Below are positions 38,601 through 56,400 of a stretch of DNA of 64,000 nucleotides, in pieces. A program made the translations under genes and the position numbers. Under the pieces are notes generated by a model. It searched no databases and was not told the DNA's origin. It saw nothing but the letters and a program-made list of their open reading frames with translations. Source of the DNA: Setaria digitata. Lineage: Eukaryota; Nematoda; Chromadorea; Rhabditida; Setariidae. Position 1 is the stretch's first letter. Each line of letters opens with the position of its first letter. The stretch spans positions 186,001 to 250,000 of the forward strand of contig RCAB01000004.1 in NCBI GenBank assembly GCA_003640385.1, in the 5' to 3' direction.

Positions 38601-39415
38601 GTCATAAAACAGAAATAATTGCTTTAGATCGACGTCTAAATACCATAAGTGAAGTAAAGTTTTTTTTTTTTTTAATTAGCTAAACCGTTTTCAAATTTTA
38701 TAAAAAAAAAGAAAAAAAAACAGCAGTAGAATTCGAATGAATTCGAATCTTAATACTAATAAGTTGAAAGCTGCTACTGTACAAAAGCTATCGTAGCTGA
38801 AAGTCGATTGCGAAGTGTATTTGAGATAACTTCGGAGTTCTAATGAGCATTTAAATGAACCAAAATAGTAATTATTTGAATTTTTAATTTTTATAATGGC
38901 TGGCAGTACTTCTTATAAGTTAAAACCAGCCCTAAAACGAAACTTTAGTGTGTAGTTGTCTTGATAAGCAAAATTTATAACCGTGTCACTTACGTCTCGA
39001 AGTTAGGCGGGAAAATCCGTGCGTTTATACTATTCTCTATCAAACTAATCGTATTTAAAAGGTTTTAATAATGTCTCCATTGCTTTTGAGAGTGAAATCG
39101 GTAATTAATAGTCGAATAGATGGAGACATTAATATTAGAGTTTATAACAAACCTTCAATGAAGCCATTGCTGTTATAACAATAGCATTTAGCTGTGAAAA
39201 TCTACTTTAAGAACAAAAACACCGAAACTTCGAAAAACAGCTACAGCGGTGAGTTTGGGGAGGATTACTGGTTCGGAGAATGTCGAAAAGAAGAGAAAAA
39301 ACGCGATGATTTATTGTCAGACATAGTTTCACTGCAAAATGATTGTTGCTTGCTGCGTGCTCAAATTGAACTGAATGCTATGAAAAGACTACCATTACTG
39401 GTGACAAGGTTTTAA
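29692..39415 (+). CDS. rlbp-1: RalBP1-like RhoGAP (RLBP-1)
   Basis: Exons: 29692-29744, 29883-29986, 30137-30253, 30402-30602, 30737-31008, 31165-31199, about 36319-36378, 36433-36550, 36853-36945, 38468-38653 and about 39212-39415. A lysine-rich N-terminus leads to the RhoGAP domain: IFAVPLSLAVL, DGIPLPVVVRQCIDCI, then CVEGIHRISAPKANLD, which carries the catalytic arginine of the GxxRxS finger, and LLKRFLRQLPENILT. SDKNKMGMAALGLILQATL is the end of the fold. The C-terminal half, with SDSEEELRSEERKQR, EEELWDVQTAITMLCRKLKS and EEKQLLAACTALREDIARHK, matches the Ral-binding coiled coils of RalBP1. It should inactivate Rac/Cdc42 and link Ral to endocytosis. The domain-to-coil intron (31200-36318) spans 5.1 kb and is phase-consistent (AG then A). 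It hosts an antisense gene. The last exon's acceptor is less sure. AATAAA is at 39541. Confidence 0.9.
31640..35571 (-). CDS. Leucine-rich-repeat single-pass membrane protein, nested in an intron
   Basis: Read on the minus strand: signal peptide (MQSTQMQILHILIYSCLLFS then LLLLL), a cysteine-bearing cap (FCFCSVPDGGSNVHISCLYS), then about twelve or more LRRs spread over exons near 35287-35571, 34830-34950, 34516-34725, 34080-34225, 33723-33860, 33225-33476, 32990-33100, 32570-32790 and 32140-32398. LRR consensus is plain, for example LRTLSLAYNKLTNL, LRRLSLAGNYL, LKELDLGWNEFLSL and LQVLDLSDNQW. A C-terminal region (FILLHANETSCDYPHNLKGQ) follows. The last exon has a membrane helix (PAPVIIVAITLILVSTAVIV) and a tail of about 35 basic residues with no TIR or kinase domain. 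It is likely a cell-surface adhesion or guidance receptor such as the nematode LRR-TM group; no single orthologue is recognised. TTTATT at 31579-31584 gives a minus-strand poly(A) signal 56 bp past the stop. Confidence 0.8.
33553..33650 (+). pseudogene. 28S rRNA 5'-end fragment inside an intron
   Basis: This plus-strand stretch closely matches the first ~100 bases of large-subunit rRNA as I remember it for nematodes: GTGATTTCCCGCTGAATTTA, then GGGGAGGAAAAGAAACTAAC and GGATTCTCCTAGTAAC, ending AGTGAG. Several substitutions from the near-universal sequence are visible (for example CCTAGTAACAGC for CCTTAGTAACGGC). No 5.8S or ITS2 precedes it and no further 28S follows, so it cannot be a working rRNA gene. 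It sits in an intron (33477-33722) of the nested LRR gene, beside an AT dinucleotide tract at 33528-33547. It is best read as an rDNA insertion that has drifted. Confidence 0.88.
38158..38412. repeat. Direct repeat pair and nearby inverted repeat in RhoGAP intron
   Basis: A 23-bp sequence beginning TCTTTGGATCTTTTGTTACT occurs at 38158-38180 and again, unchanged, at 38346-38368. Right after the second copy, CCTACTCAA (38370-38378) and its complement TTGAGTAGG (38389-38397) form a small hairpin, and CCTACTCAA recurs at 38404-38412. This may be the footprint of a small mobile element or a slipped duplication. Confidence 0.7.
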
Positions 39416-40444
39416 CTGTAAACTGAGTTGTGTTTTCAAGGGTTACATGAACAAATCCTTTATTTACGCTCATTTTATGAATGGCTGCAGTACCTCTGCC
39501 TCTGCCACTGGCAGTCTAATTAATCAAAAGATTTCCTAAAAATAAACTAGAATGTTATCTAATTAAGCAAAACGAGGACATATTAATCATTCCCGAGAAA
39601 ATGCTATATAATTCAAGCTATTCTAACATTAGATGATGTTCTAAACAGATGGAAGTTCATCCTTTATAAAATTCGAAGTACAACGAATATATCCGTGATC
39701 AATTTCTAAAACGTAAGCTTGACGGTTTTAAAACAGCGCAGAATTCTTTTCGGTATCATTTTACAAATAGTGAGACAGTATGCAGACAAAAGAGATTTTA
39801 ATCATCTAGCATATTAAATTACACTGAGCTATAGTAATATGAGCATACCCCTATCTGATTGAGGAAAAGTAAAAGTAAACCGGAAAAACAAATTTTAGGC
39901 CAGATTTCTTGAAAAGCATTAGATTATACTAAGGCTGTAAAATTTGGAAAATAAGATGAACCATCTCTCATTGGCCTTAGACTTGTATCGTACTCTGACA
40001 GTAGTGGGAGAGAAAACAAATGACCAAGCATCATTACAGGGATGAGAGAGGAGGAAGTTAACCGTACTACCTTTTTTTTTGAAAGTTTCTAGAAGAGCTC
40101 ATTTTGCTTATAACTTCTCGAGGTGTACTGTTTTTCAAATTTCGGTAATATCAAAGTGGACAAGTTTATCCACGCTAAGATAAAGCTGACAACATGGACA
40201 ACATAACGTTGAAATATAATCAGAGAATTCTTTAATTAATCCATATTGCACCAGTTATTGAAAAGTCACAAAATACCTTATTTCCCATTTGCTACTATTC
40301 TCCACATTTAAAACACCTCAGTTTTTTTCTTTTCAGAAACTAAGCCATATTTTATTCACTTTTCATTTTTTGGTGGAATCTTTGTATATAGTGTTTAAAG
40401 AATATTTCTATCTTTACAAAATAATTTTTGATATCTATCTATGA
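39416..40444. other. Intergenic between two converging genes
   Basis: One kilobase separates the stop of the RhoGAP gene (+) from the stop of coq-1 (-). It contains the plus-strand AATAAA at 39541 and a minus-strand signal (TTTATT at 40351-40356, 90 bp past the coq-1 stop). No coding signal was seen. Confidence 0.6.
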
Positions 40445-42757
40445 CTACCTATTTCTTTCGGTTTGTGCTAGAGCTATTCGTATCAAGTGATCGCGTACTC
40501 CGTCACCATTAGGAAAATTGCGAACCTGTAAAGAAAATATATATATACATATATACTTTCTGAAATCAGAAAGTACGTTGCTGCATTTCCATACATCCCA
40601 TCTTTAGTCCTTCTTTATTTTCATGATGGGAAGTATGGTTAAATTTTAAGGCTGATCGATTAATCTTATTAATTAATTACCATTTTGACGGCATGTTCAG
40701 CATGTTCTCGGGCTGCAGTTCGTGTTTTTTCCAGACCCGTGCTATTACCAACAATTTCCCACGCTAGTTCTATATCCCCTTCTTTAGAAAAACTCCGTGT
40801 TATCAGCTTATTTAGCTCAGGATATTCTTCGGCTGCGAAAAGAACGGGAGCTGTTGCAAGTCCTAGAACGACAAATCTGACTGTGGAATTAAGCAACTGA
40901 ACAATGAAATTATACACCAAAATGAAACCAAGACAAGTTCTTGCAATACTTCTAGTGAATTACCTAACTTGAGGTCATTTGCAGTCGGTTTTCCTATAAC
41001 GGATGATGTGGAGACATAATCCAACAAGTCGTCGATCATTTGAAAAGCGATACCCAGAGACTTCCCATATTCATATGCAGAAAGTTCGTCTGCCTCTGAC
41101 ACATCTAAAAATTAGCAAATTATTGACGTTAAATTTCACCACTATAATAAACCGCATTTATCTGTATCACCTTATATTACATATAGAACCACTAATTCCG
41201 AAGATAATAGTGATGATAACGATACCAACGATCAGAGTGATTTCAAGATCATCTTGTCATTAACCACCTGAAAGCATTGCAGCCGACTTGCAACTATTGG
41301 CGAACAAAGATGCTGTTTTCGAATATGTTTTAGCCATATACTTATTAAATCTTTGCGCAGCATTTAAATCTGTTCCATCATTCATCTGCATAAATTCGCC
41401 TTTCACCAAATCTTCGATAATGGTTGCCATCACCGAAATAACAGATGGTCTTCCGATGCTGCATAACACTTGCGTTGCACGAGCCAGGATAAAATCTCCG
41501 ACCAGTACAGCCTAAACACATATACTTTCTTTGTAAGAACTGCCACTTATTTCTGAAATTTGGTACTAAAAACTCCATATTAGCAAATAATGAAAGATGA
41601 TATATCTTGCAGAAGTTCTCCCCAATGATTCGAATTTCTAAGTAGTAAGAATAATAAACCAAACATTCAAATACATTTCCTTCAATCTAAAAAATTACTG
41701 ATGGTAGCAAAATATATAAATAAAATGAGATTGTCTAGAATGAGCGTTTGCTCGTGAAAACTGATATAGAGACTACTAGCAAAAGATAACTAGGAGACAG
41801 ACCGATTACCATTTTGTTGCCCCACAGCGCATTTACGGTTGGGCTTCCACGTCTTATATCAGCCTTATCAATAACGTCATCGTGGACCAATGATGCGGTG
41901 TGTATCATTTCTGATATTATAGCTATTTTATACTGGTTTTTTGTTACTGTTTCACGACCAGAATCCACTAATATTCTGAAGGAAAACATAGTGGAAAGAC
42001 TTCAAATTCAGGGTTTAAAATTCTAGAGATAACACACAGCATAAGTTACTGCAAAGAATGAAGGAAAAAAAAATGAAATGACTGCACAGAGTAATTCTAC
42101 AAATTTTTATCGTACAATTTCTGTAATGTGCATGATCAGAAGTTAGGACATAAAATAGTACAAGGTGAATGAAAACGTTAAACTATAAAATGATTGTAAA
42201 TTAAGTCAGGAAGTCAACTCATAACTTATAATAAAGAAAAACTAACGATTTGGGCTCAAACTGGTTGCATGCTCGAGCCATCAATAAACAAATAGTTGGT
42301 CGAAATAACTTTCCCCCTTGGTCAAAATAGTATTTAGCCATTTCTTGAAAAGTTTTGGTAAATGCTGAACTTGAAAAACATGTCGATAATAAGGTCGGGC
42401 TGTTCTCTGTGTTCCGCAAGAGAGTTTCCATGATTTCAAACTGTAAATATGAATGGTTTAAATTTAGCTCCCCGAAGAGTTATACATATACTTCCGATCA
42501 GATCAATGGATAATGACATATATTTGATGGGAGTTACCTGAAGTGCTTTCAGCTTATCTCTGATGAAATCAGGCAATCGTATGGAAACTTCTTCGGCAGC
42601 CGATGGGTATGGGCGATGAAATTTTCGTGTCGATCCCTTGCGGGTTTGAGGCAGCGTTGATGTGGGAGGTCGACGCAGAAATATGAGCTAAACAACATCA
42701 AATGATTACTTTATAAAAAGATACTACGCATTGCTGAAATCCATAACGATTTCGCAT
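40445..42757 (-). CDS. coq-1: Long-chain polyprenyl diphosphate synthase (COQ1/PDSS1)
   Basis: Exons on the minus strand: 42728-42757, 42538-42687, 42247-42440, 41810-41975, 41268-41511, about 40965-41102, about 40680-40890 and 40445-about 40527. The protein opens with a basic, hydroxylated mitochondrial presequence (MRNRYGFQQC then LIFLRRPPTSTLPQTRKGS). Then come GGKLFRPTICLLMARAC, the first aspartate-rich motif in LVHDDVIDKADIRRGSPTVN, AVLVGDFILARATQ, DLVKGEFMQM, and the second aspartate-rich motif in IAFQMIDDLLDY followed by GKPTANDLKLG. These are the allylic and isopentenyl diphosphate binding sites of trans-prenyl synthases. It builds the ubiquinone side chain in mitochondria, in many animals with a PDSS2 partner. 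Intron 1 is only 40 bp, far shorter than its neighbours. The gene diverges from the peptidase gene at 43527. Confidence 0.93.
40554..40575. repeat. Short hairpin in last coq-1 intron
   Basis: TACTTTCTGA and TCAGAAAGTA form a 10-bp stem with a two-base loop, next to a TA dinucleotide tract. It is within about 30 bp of the last coq-1 exon. No function is known. Confidence 0.6.
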
Positions 42758-43526
42758 AAAATAAATATCCCAAGCGATTCTAAATATCAGAGATTAAATA
42801 AACTATCCTTTTTTTTGGAAGCTACGAAATACGAGGGAATTTTCTATGCAGAGGATAATATTGCTCGTTTCGCACTACCGGATGGGTCATTCGTAACAGG
42901 AAGGCATGGGAAGACACAACAATGGAAAAATTTTTACGTTTTTTGGTGTTTGAGAGGAGGACAACTGCCGTTTCCAAAAGGAATGTACACAACATAAACC
43001 AATTTTAGCACGCCATTTTACATAATCCATCGAATGAATTTGAAGCTGAAAACTTGTCACAATCAAATTACCACTGATAAAACTCATTGAAAAATACAAA
43101 TTGTTCGTTTACGAACATCCTAATTTGATTTACAGGTACTTAACAGAACTTCCACTCAATTCACAACTTCAGGAGGGTTCCAATTTATCGCATCCAATCC
43201 ACAATCAACAACGCTGAAAATCAACTTTTAACAGGAGGGCCGCACTTCCTACTACGAACTATCCCTCACTGGGAATTCTGTGAAAGGGAAGGTTCTTCGT
43301 TGGCTTAGAGCGGTTTAATTGGAGGTCATCAGAATTTAGATCGGACTTTAGAGAATTCAGAATTCTCTTACCAATATGGTAGATACCGTGTAGAAGATTC
43401 ATCGTTGTCTCTGAAGATGATTTCTAGTCAGAGATTATACTGTGGCTCTGTCACATTCTTTTATTCGTTGTTAAATTTTTGAGAATTTTGGTTTTAAGAT
43501 ATATATTACTGGCGAATTAGCGCATA
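42758..43526. promoter_or_regulatory. Shared divergent promoter region of coq-1 and the DPP8/9-like gene
   Basis: The 770 bp between the start codons of two genes facing away from each other must hold both promoters or trans-splice acceptors. A plus-strand open frame at 42731-42997 shows no family features. The sequence ATTAG just before the ATG at 43527 could be a trans-splice acceptor. No TATA box stands out from the AT-rich background. Confidence 0.4.
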
Positions 43527-49486
<5,960 letters not shown>

Positions 49487-50438
49487 AATTGTAATTGATT
49501 TTTTTTTGTTCATAACGTTTGTATTTTAGATTTCACCTAACAAATTGATTTTCTAACTTTAAAAGAATTTGTTTAATTTTTCTTTTCTAATAATAGTTGT
49601 TCCAGTTAATTAAGGTATGACCATCCCCTATGTATTATCTTTCTATATTCTTCAAAGTTTCCATAGACTCACTTGTAATTGTTATAATTTGATAGTATCT
49701 ATCACTCTCTGTACTGACATGCTAATCTATATTAAAATGGGAAATCTAGTTAAGCGGTGTTGTATGATTATTGCATTGTATGCATTTTTTAACTAAAAAT
49801 TTCATTCTTTCGTTATAAATGGAAAAAACCTGACATTTTTGAAATCCTTCAGAACTAACAGCTTTCTTGAAATCCTTCAGAATCCTAAAGATTCCATTCC
49901 GTTTTCTGTCGATGCTTATTTTTATATGTGAAATAAAATAAAAAGAAAATTTCATAATCATGAACTTAATTTATCTAAGTTACACAAACTCTTTACGGGT
50001 GGTTTATCTTGTAGTGGTGTGGTTTTTGAACCTTTACAGACTCAAACATTCATTTACGCCTCAGTTTTCCCTTTCTCTCAAATTTTAATTCTCAGTTCCC
50101 AGTACGTTCGAAGCTAAACGATTATTAAAAGTTCTGGGAAGTTTTGAATAGTGAAAAGGATTTTATTCAGGGATTCTCAGTATTTGAATGATCAAATTGA
50201 TGATAAATGATTTGTTTTTTTCGCTGATTCTCTTACAAGAATATTTCCGTGTGAGTTTGTTGGAGACGTTAGCTCTACCGTTATTCGTGTGTGAAGATAT
50301 GTTTGGTAGTTAACAATCTGGGGGACGGTGATGCCTTCAGAGTCACTCATCTAGAGATTATACGAATAGGAGGAATTTATGCAGAAATACACGAATTTCA
50401 TAATACTGACTTCCAATACAACTTCTAGGCCACAAACA
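49487..50438. other. Intergenic, peptidase gene to SCAPER
   Basis: AT-rich 950 bp with the peptidase 3' end and the SCAPER promoter. A 15-16 bp direct repeat (TGAAATCCTTCAGAA) appears twice at about 49839-49883. An acceptor-like TTCTAG sits about ten bases before the SCAPER ATG, a possible trans-splice site. Confidence 0.5.
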
Positions 50439-53400
50439 ATGCCCTCCTGCGGTGATTCTCGCATGTTGCCACTGAAAGTTCGGCCGAGCCGTGTTTTGGG
50501 AGAGTTCCGGAAAAAACGTAAGAAGCAAGGATCTGAATTGACTGTCGGACGCTGAAGAAGGGAGGGGACTTCACGGCAAGTCTAGCGGGTTGACTTTTAT
50601 TTGCAGTCTAACTAAATTAATTGAGATATAGGTTAAACACATTACCTTTAGGGTTTTTTTTTTTCTGAAAATCCTTGAATCTAGATGTCTGTTAAGCGGC
50701 AAGGTTAGCCAACTGCTGTCAGCTGGCGGTATCGAACTACGTAACCTATCGTTCCTAAAATCCGTTTTTGAAGCCTTCGGATTCGATCAACTTTATTATC
50801 CTTCACAAATTATAAAATCTTTGGTAGAGTGAAATAATAAGATGTAATCCTACAAGTTTCTCGTTTATGTGGAAGTCAGCTATTAAAGTACATGTTGTGA
50901 AATTTATTGAAGTGTATTTTGTGAAATACTTTAGCTTTTGTTTCGAACTGAAATACGAAGATTTCTGCAGGTAGTTCGTACCAAATGTCGAAGCAGACCA
51001 CGTACGCCGGTGTGGTTTACGAGGAATTTTCAGCTGTATCTGCAAAAAAAGTTGATGACGATCGAGAAAAAGCCAAACAATGGACATATTATATTGAAAC
51101 ACTTAATCGAACCATTGATTGTATATACGAAATATGTCACAAAGAACAAACTGTTAATGGTTGCAAGGTTTTCTAGTTTGCTTCTTCAGTAACTGTTATG
51201 TGTATCAGTTCGATTTATTAATATAAAAATGTTAACTGTTGTGGGGTTTATACGAGTAAATAGTAAGCTTTTAGTGATGCTGAAAAATTGTTGCTCATAA
51301 AGAGTAATAACAAAAATCACTTGAAAATTAAAGCTATAAATTTCATGTCGTACACTCATCTGTCCCTCCGATGGGGTGAGATAATGCTGGCGAATAATCG
51401 AAATTCACTTTAGGAAGCGTTGATGTATCTTTCAAATTCTGTCCGTGATTTTGAATCACTGATCAAAACAATAGAGCTAGAAGTTGGTTGGGATGAAAAA
51501 AACAGCAAGTATGCATCGTTTCTGACTTGTACTTCTCTTATACTCAGAAATTTCTATGCTTGATAGTTTTTTAACTAATGTGATACATGCTATAAATAAT
51601 AATTTACTTTAAAAGAGAAAGCTTCTCTATTTGATTCTTGTAAATTCATGAACTCATGGACTTCATGAACTTCATGAACTAAATATTCTGTTTCTTAATT
51701 TCTTTGTTCACTTCATAGGCGTCACGCAGTCGCTTGGGAAATTCGGAAAGCAATATCACCACCTGGGAAGACAATCGTTGAAGGTCCAAACAAAAAAGAT
51801 GCTAACACACTTATCAGTATGCTCAAATTGTGAGTTTTTGCTTTTTATCCTTAGCAGTTTTTTATTCATTAAAAAGTTTTATTCCTTTTCCCATTATTTA
51901 ATTTGCTGTCATTGAAGAGGTCACAAATATAAGATTTGGATTGCAGTGCATGTTTCAGATTGGGAATATGTAGTAAATATGAAGTATTCAGTATTTCAGT
52001 GTTTAAGTAATAGGGCAAAACAAGAAGTAAGAGTTTCTGATTGTCTCAATAACAAACAATCTATTTCTTTAGTTGATAATAGTATCACACCGTATAACTT
52101 CATTACTGTCATCGAGGTCGAGGAATGTAACAGTAGGCTAAGATGAAATGTGAAGTCTCGTCGAAAACCTTTAGTAATATTCAAAACTAAGATTAAGAAG
52201 TAAGATCATTTTCACCTAGAAAACGAATTTTGCATTTCCATTGCGTTGTTTAGCATCACTGGTATTCTCTCTTTGGCGTTCACAACTATTCTTTTGAACT
52301 GAGAAAACTGGTAATTCTTATAGATCATAAAGTACAGTTCCACTTTACAATATGCAAAACCAGTCATTTTGTTCTTTTGATGACTACTTCTCAACCAAGC
52401 CTGTTTTCGCCTATTTTTCCTCTTAAAAAGTGTTAACAACTAAGTTGCTTTACTCGTCTTCGAAGTAACAGCTGCTTCATAGTTACTTGTTGCTAGTATT
52501 TTCTATGTTAGCTTTTTTGTGTCAAATCACCGTTTAACTTTCGGTGTCAAACAGTGAACAGTGAAGAGAGAAAAGCTTAAGTCTTCAGTGAATTTATTTT
52601 TTTTTTTTTGTGAAAAGTCTAGTTCCTAATATCTCTCCTCAAATAATTTAGACGGCAGACTTCCTCGAAATATATGGGCCTCTATTAAGATAACTGTATT
52701 TGTTCACAATAATAATATCTCATGCTAACGGATATGCACTTTTTTTTCTTTATTGACAGTTTATTGTCCTTGAAAGTGGTGCAAACTAATTATTCGCTCT
52801 GTTTCGTTTTGAAAACTGTCTTGTCGGTCACTTTAATTCTCTCCAACTTCACTTGTTTCATTTGATAGCAGAATTTTAAACGTTTGAAACTGAGCCATTT
52901 AAAATAACTTTGCTTTTATTTCACTTATTTCATCGTAAATTCCAATCACATTTCATCAGTTGACGGTTTAAATTGTTGAATTAAGGCTAAGATTTTGCTT
53001 GACGATGCAAAATTTAAATTAACGAGCAATGCGCCAGCTATGCTAGATGTGTTTTGGAACAGTGATACAATCTCAATTTTTAGTAGTTCAACTTGCTTAG
53101 TCCTTTTGTCTTTTGTCTAGAAAGCATCAAAAGTCTAAAAACTGTAAGGCTTATTATAAATGTTATGAACAAAAAGTATTGTAAAATATGTTGGCGTAAT
53201 TTATTGCTTCGCGATCATGCACTGAATTAGTCTGAGCCACTTTTTTTTTTTGCTTTTGTCTCACTGATGATGTTTTGTTTCTTTTCATCCCTTTATACCT
53301 TATTGTTTTTACTAGATTTTTTGAAGTTTTAGAACCACTTTATTTTATATTTTATATTGGACTTTTCTTTATGTCATTTTTAAGTAAACCCTTTTTATTC

Positions 53401-56400
53401 ATTTCTTTCCACAGCTATAGTGATCTTTTAGTGAATGCAGCAGCACTTTATCTTTGTTAGGGAAATTTCGCAGTTGAGAAGTTCGATATTACGTATTTTT
53501 ATTGCAGTATTAACCGAGCGCTTAGCATGTAACAAGTACTCTTTCAGTGTTTTACTTCGTAAATAATCTTAAATAACCTTATCAATAATTACGCAGTGAC
53601 CATTATCATTATTTACTAAGCTTTCTGTAAAAGTTTTCTTCCGACATCTTATATTTTCCATAAATAAGTTTTATCTTATGCAGTTGTTTTCTTAATTGTT
53701 TTGTTTATTTTTCAACAAATAATGTAATTACGAATGTTATGCTTTGTATCTGGTTGCAGTTCACCAATCGTTGTGCACGAAGTTGTTCGGAAAAAAAGCG
53801 CGGAAAAAAAGCTGAACGTCAAATCATTATCACCAACATCACCGTCTTCCTCTTCAACTGCACCAGCAGTGCAGCAGAATGAAATATTATCGGATAAGGA
53901 AAATCATAATAAAAAAGGAATAGATTTGAGCAAGTTTTTCTTTTTTCTCTTATTTATATTAGTCATCATTCCTATAAAAACCTTTGTGTTTTCGTTGTTG
54001 ATTCATTAAATGAAACACACAATTGTTCCTTGTGTGTTTTATTCCTTGATTCTGCCAAGTGAAACTTGAAGATGAATAGCAGTTGAATTAAACGAAACGA
54101 AACAGAATAGCACATAGGTCATTGTTAAATTCTTATTTGTTTCATCATCCCCACATTACATCCCGTACTTGTTGACCCGACGGTAGTTTTTTTTTTTTCA
54201 TTCTACCAGATATTGTTGCTAATTGCTGGACGAAAAAATTGAGTTTTGATATTTATTTTTGTTATTACGGTACTTTTAATTTATTATGTTTTTAATAATT
54301 CAGATTATATTTTCTTCCCAGCGTATCATTTTCCAAAAATTTTTACAGAACCTTCGCAGTCTATCAACAACATTATCCATTTATAGTTTTTAAATTTGTG
54401 AACATATTTCCGATAATACAAATCGACTTTCATCAAAACCGTCCTTTTTTATAGAAGAAAGTTACGATGATGGGTGGCGTTTAGTAACAACACGACATAA
54501 GCGACGAAAGAGTGTGGAAGCCGATTCCATTGTTACTAATAATAAAGAGGAGGAACACAGCAGTATCACGGTACGCTACTTGTTTTAAATTTTATTTCGA
54601 ATCAAAGTTTGACTTGAACTTGAAAGCACTTTGTCGTTGCTTGGGAGATCTCGTTTTCAAGAATGAATAACTTTTTAACTTATTAGGGTGGTTAAATATC
54701 TAAGCTACTGTGGCTTTCATGCGTAATGCTTGATGTAGACGTCCCCGAAAAGAACTTTCATGAACGTTTACGAACGCTTGTCAACTGGTGTCCTTCGACC
54801 TCCGAATTTGTCTTCTCGTACGCAAACTCTTTCGGAATCAAGTGGGCGAGGTTTAATGTATCCTCGATGTGCAATGGATCTACCGCAAACGAAAGTAAGA
54901 CGTCATATCATCCCTTCTTGATAACTAACTGATTTATACGCTTTTTTTTTGGTATGACCTGTGTTACAACTTATTCTAAACTTTATTATTAGTAATGTCA
55001 TGATCGTTATTTTCTAAAAATTGGATTACCTGAGGCGTGTACTTAAAAGGAACAATGCTATTTTAGGCATCTATGGCAAAAGTGGCTTATTGTCGACAGT
55101 TACTATGGAAGAAACATCAGTCAGATTTAGCAGAGAAGATGGAGCGTAGGCGTCGGCAAGATTTGCAAGGTGCTCGCAAAGCTGGTTCCGTACCTACTCT
55201 TTCGGCAATTAATTTTGCTGATCCAGATGCTGTTTCACGTAGCGCTGCAGCTTTTAAAAACCGAAAGGTATTTATTAATGATATATTTCCAGCCACTAAA
55301 ATCACTGAAATTAGTTTATTGTTGATTTGAGGTAATTAATGACGTATTGCAACATGTAGCCCAAACTCATATGTTTTAGACTCATTTCGTGGCTTTAAAA
55401 TGCTAAAAAATCGTTTCAGAAAGTTCTAAAAAAGGACGAGACTGTTGGAATAGTGAAAAAGCAGAGTACACCAGCAAATTTCGAGCGCATAGAGGTGAGG
55501 TCGTGTATTACGGTTGCTTTTCACTGTTTGCTTTATTTTCAACATCTTGATGGATATCACATTAAATTTGTTATCCATCCATCTTATTTTACAGGAGTTG
55601 CCAACGGAAAATGACGAGGACCGTGAGAATATCCGTGCTGATGTGGAGGAATCTATTGTTACCCATAGCAAGTAACTGAAAAGAAAAACTGTTCCTTCAT
55701 ATTAGATTAAGGAAATAGTTATATCGAAAGTAAGGTTCTTATTTAAGATCTGAACCACCGCTGTCTGAACTGGTTCTACCGGATGGTATAGATGCAGACG
55801 ATGCATGGAGAGCAATGACTGAAGAAGAAGAATCATTGGTGCAAGAAGAAGAAAGCTTAAAAAAAGAAATCAAGGAGGTACAGTACTGAAGCATATGCGA
55901 AGTTTTTGGTCACTGTGCTGATTTCCATTATTTCATTCCTTTCTGATTTTGATATAAAACTTTTTTACTATGATTTTACAAAGAATTCGGAATGAATTTG
56001 AATTGAAAGTAATTTTTGTTGTAGGAGGAAAGCATTTCTATCGATGATGAGTTGGAACGACAAGTGGCTGCTGAAGCTGCTGCTCTGGAACAATTAGAAA
56101 TTGAGGTAACTGGAAAATAAATTAAACGACTATTTGCGCTTATATGTGTACATGATTTTCTAATTCATTTATAGTTATTTGGCATCATTCCATACAGTAG
56201 CTGTGCTAAGATAAAGAGTCTTAGTTATTTACAGTAAAAATAAGTGGACCATTGATGTGATTTTATCTTCGTGGTTACGACATAAATTACGTATAGGAAA
56301 TATTTTTAGCATAAAGAAGCTGTCAAGGCAGACAGCAAAAAAGCTCCTGTAACATGGCAAGATGTCGTCAATAACTGGAAACGTTTGTATTCTTTTGCTT

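Noticed and set aside
51946..52146. Plus frame inside the long SCAPER intron as an extra exon
   Set aside because: No good acceptor-donor pair in phase, and SCAPER homologues I recall have no matching segment.
54726..54932. The frame beginning MLDVDVPEKNFHERL as coding
   Set aside because: The exon here is real, but phase with the neighbouring SCAPER exons requires another frame, TSPKRTFMNVYERLSTGVLR, which ends in a proper GTAAGA donor.
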